This document shows positions 6,909 through 14,375 of a stretch of 22,282 nt of DNA, piece after piece. Source of the DNA: Caccovicinus sp051878975 (GTDB lineage: Bacteria; Bacillota; Clostridia; Lachnospirales; Lachnospiraceae); NCBI GenBank assembly GCA_051878975.1, contig JBJELD010000017.1:1-22282 (forward strand). Direction: 5' to 3'. The position numbers and the translations under genes were made by a program. The notes under the pieces are model-generated. The model was given only the letters and a program-made list of their open reading frames with translations, was not told where the DNA came from and searched no databases. The number at the start of each line of letters is the position of its first letter. Position 1 is the first letter of the stretch.

Positions 6909-8654
6909 ATGGAAACAATTCGTTTTGAAGAGTTACAGTTGAATGATGAGATTCTCCGGGCTGTTAGGGACATGGGATTTGAGGCGGCTTCTCCGATTCA
7001 GGCACAGGCGATCCCGGCGCAGCTGGAGGGACGCGACATGATTGGGCAGGCACAGACCGGTACAGGAAAGACGGCGGCCTTCGGCATTCCGCTGCTGCAG
7101 AAGATCGATCCGGATAATAAGAAGCTGCAGGCGATTGTGCTGCTTCCGACCCGGGAGCTGGCGATTCAGGTTGCAGAGGAGGTGCGCCGCCTTGCAAAAT
7201 TCATGCACGGCATTAAAGTGCTTCCGGTTTACGGCGGCCAGGATATTGTGCGCCAGATCCGCTCGTTAAAAGACGGGGTTCAGGTGGTGATCGGAACACC
7301 GGGCCGCGTGATGGATCACATGAGAAGAAAGACCATCCGGGTGGATCAGGTTCACACGGTTGTGCTGGATGAGGCGGATGAGATGCTGAACATGGGATTT
7401 CTGGAGGATATGGAGACGATTTTAAGCCAGCTGCCCGAAGAGCGCCAGACGGTGATGTTCTCTGCGACCATGCCGCAGGCGATTGCGGAGATTGCCGGGA
7501 AATTCCAGAAAGACCCGGTCATGGTTCGCATGGTGAAGAAGGAACTGACGGTTCCGAAGGTGACGCAGTATTATTATGAAGTAAAACCGAAAAACAAGGT
7601 GGAGGTTCTGTGCCGGCTGCTGGATTTATATTCTCCAAAGCTTTCTGTGGTATTCTGCAACACGAAAAAAGGTGTGGATGAGCTGGTGCAGGCGCTTCAG
7701 GGAAGAGGCTATTTTGCAGAGGGGCTTCACGGAGACTTAAAACAGGAGCAGCGTGACCGCGTGATGAACGGCTTCCGGAACGGTCGGACGGAGATTCTGG
7801 TGGCGACGGATGTGGCAGCCAGGGGAATTGATGTGGACGATGTGGAGGCGGTATTCAATTATGATATTCCGCAGGATGACGAATACTATGTGCACCGTAT
7901 CGGCCGGACCGGCCGAGCCGGAAGAGAGGGGAAGGCCTTCAGTCTGGTAGTGGGCAAGGAAGTTTACAAGCTTCGTGATATTCAGCGCTACTGTAAGACC
8001 AAGATTATTCCGCAGGCGATCCCGTCTCTGGATGATATCACGGACATTAAGGTGGAGAAGACCATCGATCAGGTGCGCGATATGCTGGAAAACAGCGACT
8101 TAAGCAGTATGGTGAACATTGTGGAGCAGAAGCTGATCGAGGAGGATTACACGGCGCTGGATCTGGCGGCTGCACTGCTGAAGCTGAGCATGGGTGATGA
8201 AAATGAAGATATCATCGACAATTTTGAGACGGCACGTTCCCTGGATGAGCTGGATCAATACGGCCGCGGCGGACGCCGGAACGGCCGTGACGGAAGAAAC
8301 GGGGGACGCGATGCAAGAGGCTATGGCCGTGACGGCGGCAGAGGAAGACGGAAAAATTCCGTGGAGGATGCAGCGGTGGATTACGTCACAGGAGGTGACA
8401 TGGCAAGGCTCTTTGTCAACATCGGCAAGAATCAGAATGTGACGCCGGGCGATATTTTAGGCGCGGTAGCTGGTGAGTCCGGCATTCCCGGCCGTGTGGT
8501 AGGAAGCATTGACATGTATGACGGCTACACCTTTGTGGAGGTTCCGAGAAAGTACTCGGAGCAGGTGCTGTCAGCAATGGAGCATGCGAAGATTAAAGGA
8601 AAGAAGGTCCGGATTGAGCGGGCCAATGAAAAAGTTGGAAGAAGAGGGCGGTAA
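6909..8654 (+). CDS. deaD: DEAD-box ATP-dependent RNA helicase with DbpA-type RNA-binding domain
   Basis: This 581-residue protein carries all helicase motifs: Q motif (ASPIQAQAIP), Walker A AQTGTGKT (48-55, K54), PTRELA, GTPGR, DEAD (154-157), SAT, FCNTKKG, ATDVAARGIDV and HRIGRTGRAGR. After the two RecA-like domains comes an Arg/Gly-rich linker (about 450-483). A DbpA-like RNA-binding domain follows (about 492-575, ARLFVNIGKNQNVTPGDILGAV). This is the DeaD/CshA layout, whose members remodel structured RNA in ribosome assembly, mRNA decay and cold adaptation. The nearest ribosome-site candidate, AAAGGA at 6890-6895, is 13 bases from the ATG, which is long. The promoter and attenuator-like terminator upstream suggest control of read-through. 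A terminator follows at once, so the gene is transcribed alone. Confidence 0.95.
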   Translation: METIRFEELQLNDEILRAVRDMGFEAASPIQAQAIPAQLEGRDMIGQAQTGTGKTAAFGIPLLQKIDPDNKKLQAIVLLPTRELAIQVAEEVRRLAKFMHGIKVLPVYGGQDIVRQIRSLKDGVQVVIGTPGRVMDHMRRKTIRVDQVHTVVLDEADEMLNMGFLEDMETILSQLPEERQTVMFSATMPQAIAEIAGKFQKDPVMVRMVKKELTVPKVTQYYYEVKPKNKVEVLCRLLDLYSPKLSVVFCNTKKGVDELVQALQGRGYFAEGLHGDLKQEQRDRVMNGFRNGRTEILVATDVAARGIDVDDVEAVFNYDIPQDDEYYVHRIGRTGRAGREGKAFSLVVGKEVYKLRDIQRYCKTKIIPQAIPSLDDITDIKVEKTIDQVRDMLENSDLSSMVNIVEQKLIEEDYTALDLAAALLKLSMGDENEDIIDNFETARSLDELDQYGRGGRRNGRDGRNGGRDARGYGRDGGRGRRKNSVEDAAVDYVTGGDMARLFVNIGKNQNVTPGDILGAVAGESGIPGRVVGSIDMYDGYTFVEVPRKYSEQVLSAMEHAKIKGKKVRIERANEKVGRRGR

Positions 8655-8662
8655 GCCTTGAC

Positions 8663-8710
8663 TCTCCTGCCGGTACTGGGTATACTTAGTATCGGCAGGA
8701 GATTTTTTTT
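8663..8710 (+). terminator. Intrinsic terminator of the helicase gene
   Basis: A 10-bp perfect stem (8663-8672 with 8693-8702, TCTCCTGCCG/CGGCAGGAGA) has a 20-nt loop containing a further TACT/AGTA pairing. Eight T follow at 8703-8710. It starts 9 bp after the stop codon. Confidence 0.93.
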
Positions 8711-8779
8711 ACATAAAAATAATAATTGAAAAATATTTTTAACATTGACGAAACAGTCAGGAGAGGGAAGGGAGCAGCA

Positions 8780-9919
8780 ATGATTTTACAAAGTAAGCGA
8801 GTTTGGACAGCCGGTCAGTTCATTCCGGCGCAGCTTTCCGTAAAGGGAGGAAAGATTGATCAGATTCATCCGTACGGGGAGAAGGAGGTTGATGTGGATT
8901 ACGGCAGCCTTCGGATTGTCCCAGGCTTTATCGATGTGCACACTCATGGCGCGTATGGCTTTGACACCAATGACGGGGAAGCCGGCGGACTGAGAAACTG
9001 GATGAAGCGGATCCCGGAGGAGGGCGTGACGGCGATTCTTCCGACGACCGTTACCCAGATGCCGGATGTTCTGACGGCCGCAGTGGCCAATGTGGCCAAT
9101 GTGGCAGAAGAAGGCTATGAGGGGGCGGAGATTCTGGGCATCCATTTTGAAGGGCCGTATCTGGACATGGAATATAAGGGCGCACAGCCGCCGGAGGCCA
9201 TTGCCAGGGCAACGGTAGAGCAGTTTAAGCAGTATCAGGAGGCGGCACACGGCATGATCCGCTATATTACGCTGGCGCCGGAGCACGATGAGGATTTTGC
9301 GCTGACCCGTTATTGTAAGGAGACAGGGGTAGTGGTCAGCATGGGACATTCAGCGGCTTCCTATGAGCAGTCGCTGATGGGGATTGCAAACGGTGCGACC
9401 TCCATGACGCATGTCTACAACGGCATGACGCCTTACCATCATCGGAAGCAGGGTCTGGTCAACACCGCATTCCGCGTGCGGGAAATTTACGGAGAGATCA
9501 TCTGCGACGGCTGCCATTCGGATGTGAATGCGCTGAACAACTTTTTCACGGCGAAGGGCCGGGATTTCGGGATCATGGTCAGCGATTCCCTGCGTGCAAA
9601 GCATTGTCCTCCCGGCGGACAGTATACGCTGGGCGGACATGAGATTGAGATCGGCGAGGACGGTCTGGCGCGATTAAAAGGGACCAGTACCATCGCCGGA
9701 AGTACCCTGTACATGAATCGGGGCCTTCGGATTCTGGTGGAAGAGGCTATGGTGCCGTTTGACGCGGCATTGAATTCCTGTACGGCCAACCCGGCACGGT
9801 GCCTGGGCGTAGATGACCGGAAAGGGTATCTGCGTGCCGGATACGACGCAGATATTGTGGTGCTGGAAGAAGATTATTCAGTAGTGCAGACCTACTGCAG
9901 AGGAACTGCAATGCTGTAA
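8780..9919 (+). CDS. nagA: N-acetylglucosamine-6-phosphate deacetylase
   Basis: This 379-residue amidohydrolase converts GlcNAc-6-phosphate to glucosamine-6-phosphate plus acetate, for amino-sugar catabolism and cell-wall recycling. The metal and catalytic residues are all present: H54 and H56 (DVHTHG), E124 (HFEGPY), H190 (MGHSAA), H211 (THVYNGM), H246 (CDGCHSD) and the catalytic Asp D269 (VSDS). The motif TSTIAGSTL follows. The frame is open upstream to a TTG at 8726, but that lies just after the previous terminator and lacks a ribosome site. The ATG at 8780, with AGGGAAGGGAG before it, gives the family length. No nagB or PTS gene is adjacent, so it is probably transcribed alone. There is no clear terminator after it. 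Confidence 0.95.
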   Translation: MILQSKRVWTAGQFIPAQLSVKGGKIDQIHPYGEKEVDVDYGSLRIVPGFIDVHTHGAYGFDTNDGEAGGLRNWMKRIPEEGVTAILPTTVTQMPDVLTAAVANVANVAEEGYEGAEILGIHFEGPYLDMEYKGAQPPEAIARATVEQFKQYQEAAHGMIRYITLAPEHDEDFALTRYCKETGVVVSMGHSAASYEQSLMGIANGATSMTHVYNGMTPYHHRKQGLVNTAFRVREIYGEIICDGCHSDVNALNNFFTAKGRDFGIMVSDSLRAKHCPPGGQYTLGGHEIEIGEDGLARLKGTSTIAGSTLYMNRGLRILVEEAMVPFDAALNSCTANPARCLGVDDRKGYLRAGYDADIVVLEEDYSVVQTYCRGTAML

Positions 9920-9952
9920 GACGCTGCAAATGAAAAATGGGTGGGAGGATCT

Positions 9953-9990
9953 CTTGCAGAAAAATTACACAACTTTACCCGCCTTTTACA
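9953..9990 (+). promoter_or_regulatory. Pho-box-like repeats upstream of pstS
   Basis: Four TTACA-like hexamers start at 9953 (CTTGCA), 9964 (ATTACA), 9974 (TTTACC) and 9985 (TTTACA), spaced 11, 10 and 11 bp. They lie on one face of the helix just upstream of a -10. This is the pattern of PhoP/PhoB boxes in Firmicutes (TT[A/T/C]ACA repeats) and suggests activation at low phosphate. Confidence 0.6.
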
Positions 9991-10001
9991 AACTCTATAC
10001 C
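9974..10001 (+). promoter_or_regulatory. Promoter of the pst-phoU operon
   Basis: TATACC (9996-10001) is a plausible -10. TTTACC (9974-9979), 16 bp upstream, would be a weak -35 and is itself one of the Pho-box-like repeats. The leader would be about 100 nt. The rest of the 190-bp gap shows nothing else. Confidence 0.5.
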
Positions 10002-10109
10002 GAATCGTGGTTTCAGGATGTTTGAAAATTTCGTATACTCCAACATGTAAAACATAAGAACCGAACATAAACGGCAATGAGAGAACCGTGAAAATTGGAG
10101 GAAAAAATT

Positions 10110-11015
10110 ATGAGAAAGAAAACATTAGCAATGATTTGTTCTGCAGTACTGGCTATGAGTGCCCTGACAGGATGCGGAAGCAGTACCCCGGAAACCACCG
10201 CAGCGCCGGAGACCACTGCAGCAGCTGAGACGGCCGCAGAAACCACTGCAGCAGCTGAGACAGAAGAGGCGAAGGAGCTGAGCGGCTCCATCAGCATGGT
10301 AGGCTCCACCTCCATGGAGAAGTTTGCAAACGCATTGAGCGAAGTGTTTATGGAGAAGTATCCAAAGGTAACTCTTCAGGCAGAGTTTGTCGGATCCGGC
10401 GCCGGCATTGAGGCCGTGACAAACGGCAGCGCAGATATCGGAAACTCCTCCCGTAACTTAAAGGAGGAAGAAAAAGAGAAGGGTGTTGCAGAGAATATTG
10501 TGGCAATCGACGGCATTGCCGTGATCGTGGATCCGGCGAACCCGGTTGAGGATCTGACCAAGGACCAGCTGGCTTCCATTTATTCCGGAGCTGTGACCAA
10601 CTGGAGCGAGGTGGGCGGAAACAATGCTCCGATCGTTGTGGTAGGACGTGAATCCGGATCCGGCACCAGAGGTGCATTTGAGGAAATCTTAAAGCTGGAA
10701 GATCAGTGCAAATACAGCAATGAACTGGATTCCACCGGCGCAGTTATGGCAAAGGTTGCCGCTACTCCAGGCGCAGTCGGCTATGTGTCTCTGGATGTTC
10801 TGGATGATACGGTAAAGACGGTGAAGCTGGAAGGTGTGGATCCGACTGCAGAAAACATCAAGGCAGGTGCTTATTTCTTAAGCCGTCCGTTTGTAATGGC
10901 GACCAAGGGCGAGATCAGCGAGCAGAGCGAGCTGGTTCAGGCACTGTTTGATTTCATCTATTCGGATGAAGGAACCAAGCTGATCGAGTCTGTTGGATTG
11001 ATTTCTACAAAGTAA
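10110..11015 (+). CDS. pstS: Phosphate ABC transporter, substrate-binding lipoprotein
   Basis: This 301-residue extracellular lipoprotein captures phosphate for PstCA. The signal peptide ends in a lipobox (LTGC, Cys22 as the acylated residue). A 35-residue Thr/Ala/Glu linker tethers the binding domain, which begins near residue 57. Ligand-binding motifs are visible: GSTS (65-68), GSADIGNSSR and RESGSGTR (180-187). The start is the ATG at 10110, with GGAGG at 10097-10101. An in-frame TTG at 10095 overlaps that ribosome site and is not used. It is the first gene of a tight five-gene operon. Its promoter carries Pho-box-like repeats, so induction under phosphate limitation is likely. Confidence 0.97.
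   Translation: MRKKTLAMICSAVLAMSALTGCGSSTPETTAAPETTAAAETAAETTAAAETEEAKELSGSISMVGSTSMEKFANALSEVFMEKYPKVTLQAEFVGSGAGIEAVTNGSADIGNSSRNLKEEEKEKGVAENIVAIDGIAVIVDPANPVEDLTKDQLASIYSGAVTNWSEVGGNNAPIVVVGRESGSGTRGAFEEILKLEDQCKYSNELDSTGAVMAKVAATPGAVGYVSLDVLDDTVKTVKLEGVDPTAENIKAGAYFLSRPFVMATKGEISEQSELVQALFDFIYSDEGTKLIESVGLISTK
10212..10261 (+). repeat. Direct repeat inside the pstS linker
   Basis: The 20-mer ACCACTGCAGCAGCTGAGAC occurs at 10212-10231 and exactly again at 10242-10261, a 30-bp period that stays in frame. It encodes the Thr-Thr-Ala-Ala-Ala-Glu-Thr linker and can expand or contract by slippage without frameshift. Confidence 0.9.
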
Positions 11016-11037
11016 TTTTACCGGAAGGAGAAGTGCC

Positions 11038-11997
11038 ATGAACGAATCGTTTTCTATATTCTCTCATCATGGCAGCAAATCCGGCGTTGAAAGAGCTGCT
11101 GAAGTGATTTTCACTGCCAGCGGCTTTTTCGCCGTATTGGCTGTCGCCTCGATTACCCTGTATATGCTGATCAGCGGAACGCCGGCACTGTTTAAGGTTG
11201 GCATTCTGGATATTCTGTTCGGAACGGTCTGGCAGCCGGAAGCAGCGAATGCAAGCTACGGAATCTTCTATGTCATCCTGACTTCCATCGTAGGAACCGG
11301 GCTTGCCATCCTGATCGGTGTGCCGATCGGCGTTCTGACAGCCGTATTCCTGGCGGAAGTGGCTCCGCCGAAGCTGGCGAATATCGTCCGTCCGGCTGTG
11401 GAGCTTCTGGCCGGCATTCCGTCCGTAATCTACGGACTTTTAGGAATCCTGATCCTGAATCCGTTTATGTATAAGCTGGAACTGAAAATTTTTGCAGACA
11501 GTCCGACCCATCAGTTTACCGGCGGTGCAAACCTGATTTCTGCGGTGCTGGTACTGGCCATGATGATTCTGCCGACCGTCATCAACATCAGCGAATCCGC
11601 GCTGCGCGCCGTGCCGGCACACTTAAAGAGCGCATCCCTGGCGCTGGGAGCCACACATATACAGACCATTTTTGAGGTCATTCTTCCGGCAGCAAAATCC
11701 GGAATTGTGACGGCAATCGTTCTGGGAACCGGCCGTGCAATCGGCGAGGCCATGGCAATCAGTCTGGTTTCCGGCTCTGCAGTCAACCTGCCGCTTCCGT
11801 TTAATTCGGTTCGGTTCCTGACTACGGCGATCGTATCAGAGATGTCCTATTCCTCCGGTCTTCACCGGGAGGTTCTGTTTACCATCGGTCTGGTCCTGTT
11901 TGCCTTTATCATGATCATCAATGTCAGTCTGACCAGACTGTTAAAAAAGAGCAATGTGGAAGAGGAAAATCCCGGAAAGAAAGGAAAGGAGAAATAA
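11038..11997 (+). CDS. pstC: Phosphate ABC transporter permease PstC
   Basis: This 319-residue inner-membrane permease has about six membrane segments. The cytoplasmic EAA loop that contacts PstB reads SLALGATHIQTIFEVILPAAKSGI. The motifs AVELLAGIPSVIYG and GTGRAIGEAMAISLVSG are characteristic of PstC. AAGGAG lies just before the ATG, 22 bp after pstS. It forms the channel with PstA. The C-terminal tail is charged (EEENPGKKGKEK). Confidence 0.96.
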   Translation: MNESFSIFSHHGSKSGVERAAEVIFTASGFFAVLAVASITLYMLISGTPALFKVGILDILFGTVWQPEAANASYGIFYVILTSIVGTGLAILIGVPIGVLTAVFLAEVAPPKLANIVRPAVELLAGIPSVIYGLLGILILNPFMYKLELKIFADSPTHQFTGGANLISAVLVLAMMILPTVINISESALRAVPAHLKSASLALGATHIQTIFEVILPAAKSGIVTAIVLGTGRAIGEAMAISLVSGSAVNLPLPFNSVRFLTTAIVSEMSYSSGLHREVLFTIGLVLFAFIMIINVSLTRLLKKSNVEEENPGKKGKEK

Positions 11998-12000
11998 GCT

Positions 12001-12900
12001 ATGACGAATGACGCAGCCATTTCCATTAATCAGGAGTCTGTTGTAAGACACAGCATTTACGGAAAGCATGTCCGCACCTCCGACGTGGTTCTGACCGGAA
12101 TGATTTACCTGTCTGCTTCCGTTTCTATCCTTCTCCTGATCGGAATTATGGGATATGTATTTGTGCGGGGAATCCCGATGGTAAACTGGGCATTTCTGAC
12201 CTCGGTGCCAAGCACCCTCAAGGGAACCTTCGGTATTCTCGGAAATATTGTTAATACCTTGTATATTGTCATCATTACGCTGCTGATTGCCACACCGCTG
12301 GGAATCGGAGCCGCAATCTACTTGAATGAATACGCAAAACCGGGAAAAGCTGTCCGGCTGATCGAGTTTACCACGGAAACCCTGTCCGGCATTCCGTCGA
12401 TCATTTTTGGTCTGTTCGGCATGGTGTTTTTCGGAAATACGCTGGGACTGGGATATTCCATTCTGACCGGTGCGCTGACGCTTTCTCTGATGGTTCTGCC
12501 CCTGATCACCCGAACCACCCAGGAAGCGCTGAAGACGGTTCCGGACAGCTACCGGAGCGGCGCGCTGGGAATCGGCGCAACCAAGTGGTACATGATCCGT
12601 ACCATCCTTCTCCCAAGTGCCATGCCGGGAATCATTACCGGCGTGATTCTGGCAATCGGCCGTATGGTGGGAGAGTCTGCGGCGCTGCTGTTTACCTCCG
12701 GAAGCGGCTTTATTCTGCCGAAAAGCTTTTTCGGAAAGATTCTGGAATCCGGCGGTACGCTGACGATTCAGCTTTACCTTTGTATGCAAAAGGCGCAGTA
12801 TAACGAAGCATTCGGCATTGCCGTGGTACTTCTGGTCATTGTACTGGGCATCAACGGTCTGGCAAAGTATCTGTCCTATCATTTTAATGTAGAAAAGTAA
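12001..12900 (+). CDS. pstA: Phosphate ABC transporter permease PstA
   Basis: This 299-residue membrane protein is the second channel subunit. The sequence ETLSGIPSIIFGLFGMVFF, the EAA loop ALGIGATKWYMIRTILLPSAMPGI and the motif AIGRMVGESAALLFTSG match PstA. The start lies 3 bp after the pstC stop, and its AAAGGAG ribosome site is inside the end of pstC, indicating coupled translation. Confidence 0.96.
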   Translation: MTNDAAISINQESVVRHSIYGKHVRTSDVVLTGMIYLSASVSILLLIGIMGYVFVRGIPMVNWAFLTSVPSTLKGTFGILGNIVNTLYIVIITLLIATPLGIGAAIYLNEYAKPGKAVRLIEFTTETLSGIPSIIFGLFGMVFFGNTLGLGYSILTGALTLSLMVLPLITRTTQEALKTVPDSYRSGALGIGATKWYMIRTILLPSAMPGIITGVILAIGRMVGESAALLFTSGSGFILPKSFFGKILESGGTLTIQLYLCMQKAQYNEAFGIAVVLLVIVLGINGLAKYLSYHFNVEK

Positions 12901-12913
12901 GAGGGAGAAAATC

Positions 12914-13672
12914 ATGGCAAAAACAAAAATTTCGGCGCAGCATCTGGAGCTGTACTACGGCCAGAACCATGCGCTAAAGGATATTAACCTGGATATTTAC
13001 GAAAAAAAGATTACCGCGTTCATCGGACCGTCCGGCTGCGGAAAATCCACTTTTTTAAAGACCCTGAACCGGATGAATGATCTGGTGGACGGGGTTCGGA
13101 TTGAGGGGACCGTGCTGCTGGATGAGGAGGATATTTACAGTCCGCAGGTGGATACCACGCTGCTTCGCAAGAAAATCGGAATGGTGTTCCAGCAGCCGAA
13201 TCCTTTCCCGATGAGCATTTATGATAATGTGGCGTATGGTCCGCGGATCCACGGAATCAAAGGAAAAGCGCAGCTGGATGAAATTGTGGAGAAGAGCCTG
13301 CGCGGCGCGGCGCTGTGGGATGAGGTGCATGACCGGCTAAGAAAATCCGCACTGGGACTTTCCGGCGGTCAGCAGCAGCGGCTTTGTATCGCAAGGGCGC
13401 TGGCAGTGGAACCGGAGGTGCTCCTGATGGATGAGCCGACTTCCGCTCTGGATCCGATCTCCACATTAAAGATCGAGGATCTGATGGATGAGCTAAAGCA
13501 GAAGTATACCGTTGCGATTGTGACGCACAACATGCAGCAGGCGACCCGTATCGCAGATTACACGGCGTTTTTCCTGGTAGGTGAGGTAGTAGAATATGCT
13601 CCTACGGATGAACTATTCTCCATGCCGAAGGATAAACGGACAGAAGATTATATTACGGGACGATTTGGTTGA
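12914..13672 (+). CDS. pstB: Phosphate ABC transporter ATPase PstB
   Basis: This 252-residue cytoplasmic ATPase powers PstCA. Walker A is GPSGCGKST (38-46), the Q-loop is VFQQPNPFPMSIYDNVAYG, and the signature is LSGGQQQR from 149. Walker B with the catalytic Glu is LLMDEP (E174), and the switch His is H205 in VTHNMQQA. The Q-loop sequence and length are diagnostic of PstB. The gene starts 13 bp after pstA behind GAGGGAG. Confidence 0.97.
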   Translation: MAKTKISAQHLELYYGQNHALKDINLDIYEKKITAFIGPSGCGKSTFLKTLNRMNDLVDGVRIEGTVLLDEEDIYSPQVDTTLLRKKIGMVFQQPNPFPMSIYDNVAYGPRIHGIKGKAQLDEIVEKSLRGAALWDEVHDRLRKSALGLSGGQQQRLCIARALAVEPEVLLMDEPTSALDPISTLKIEDLMDELKQKYTVAIVTHNMQQATRIADYTAFFLVGEVVEYAPTDELFSMPKDKRTEDYITGRFG

Positions 13673-13692
13673 TTGGGAAGGGGGTCAAAACG

Positions 13693-14355
13693 ATGCGTAT
13701 CACATACGAACATGAGCTTCAGGAGCTGAGCCGGGAATTGAGAGAAATGGCACGCCGCGTGGAAAATGCCATTGATCAGACCTTTGCTGCCTTTAACAGT
13801 GGGGACTGCAGCCTTGCGGAGGAGGTAATCCGCGGCGACCGCACCGTTAATGACATGGAGCGGACGATTGAGTCCCGGTGTCTTTCTCTGATTTTGAAGC
13901 AGACGCCGGTGGCAGGTGATCTGCGTGTAGTATCAACTGCATTGAAGGTTGTGACGGATCTGGAGCGGATCGGGGATCACGCCTCGGACATTGCCGAGCT
14001 GATCCTGCGGGTTCACAAGAAAGGCAGCTATGAGATGATTCCCCATCTTCCGGTAATGGCTGAGGAAGCAAGGAATATGCTTCATGGCTCCATTGAGGCC
14101 TTTATCTCTCTGGATGAGCGAATTGCGGAGAGCATCATTCAGAGAGATGACAAAGTGGATCAGCTCTTTAATCAGACGAAAAAGGATGTGGCAGAGCGGA
14201 TGCGAGCCAGCTCGGATGAAGACAATATTGACGATGCCATTGATCTTCTGATGATTGCCAAATATCTGGAACGGATCGGAGACCATGCGGTGAATATCTG
14301 CGAATGGACCCAGTTCTGCCGGACCGGCACGGTAAAAAATGTGCGGATTTTGTAG
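13693..14355 (+). CDS. phoU: Phosphate signalling/transport regulator PhoU
   Basis: This 220-residue all-helical protein has two PhoU repeats. Each carries the metal-site motif E-R-I-G-D-H-A (91-97 and 193-199), with partner acids in NDMERTIE and KVDQLFNQ. PhoU restrains Pst import and the Pho two-component system when phosphate is plentiful. The frame is open to a TTG overlapping the pstB stop. The ATG at 13693 has GGAAGGGGG (13676-13684) eight bases upstream and begins with the family's usual MRxxYExEL. It is the last operon gene. Only 20 bp separate it from the convergent ATPase gene, and no terminator hairpin is visible there. Confidence 0.96.
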   Translation: MRITYEHELQELSRELREMARRVENAIDQTFAAFNSGDCSLAEEVIRGDRTVNDMERTIESRCLSLILKQTPVAGDLRVVSTALKVVTDLERIGDHASDIAELILRVHKKGSYEMIPHLPVMAEEARNMLHGSIEAFISLDERIAESIIQRDDKVDQLFNQTKKDVAERMRASSDEDNIDDAIDLLMIAKYLERIGDHAVNICEWTQFCRTGTVKNVRIL

Positions 14356-14375
14356 AACATTCGGTCAAACGGCTC

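Noticed and set aside
8726..8779. TTG start of nagA 54 bp upstream
   Set aside because: It lies directly after the T-run of the helicase terminator and lacks a Shine-Dalgarno. The ATG at 8780 gives the normal family N-terminus.
9924..9959. CTGCAA/TTGCAG inverted repeat after nagA as a terminator
   Set aside because: The stem is only 6 bp with a 24-nt loop and is followed by A, not T.
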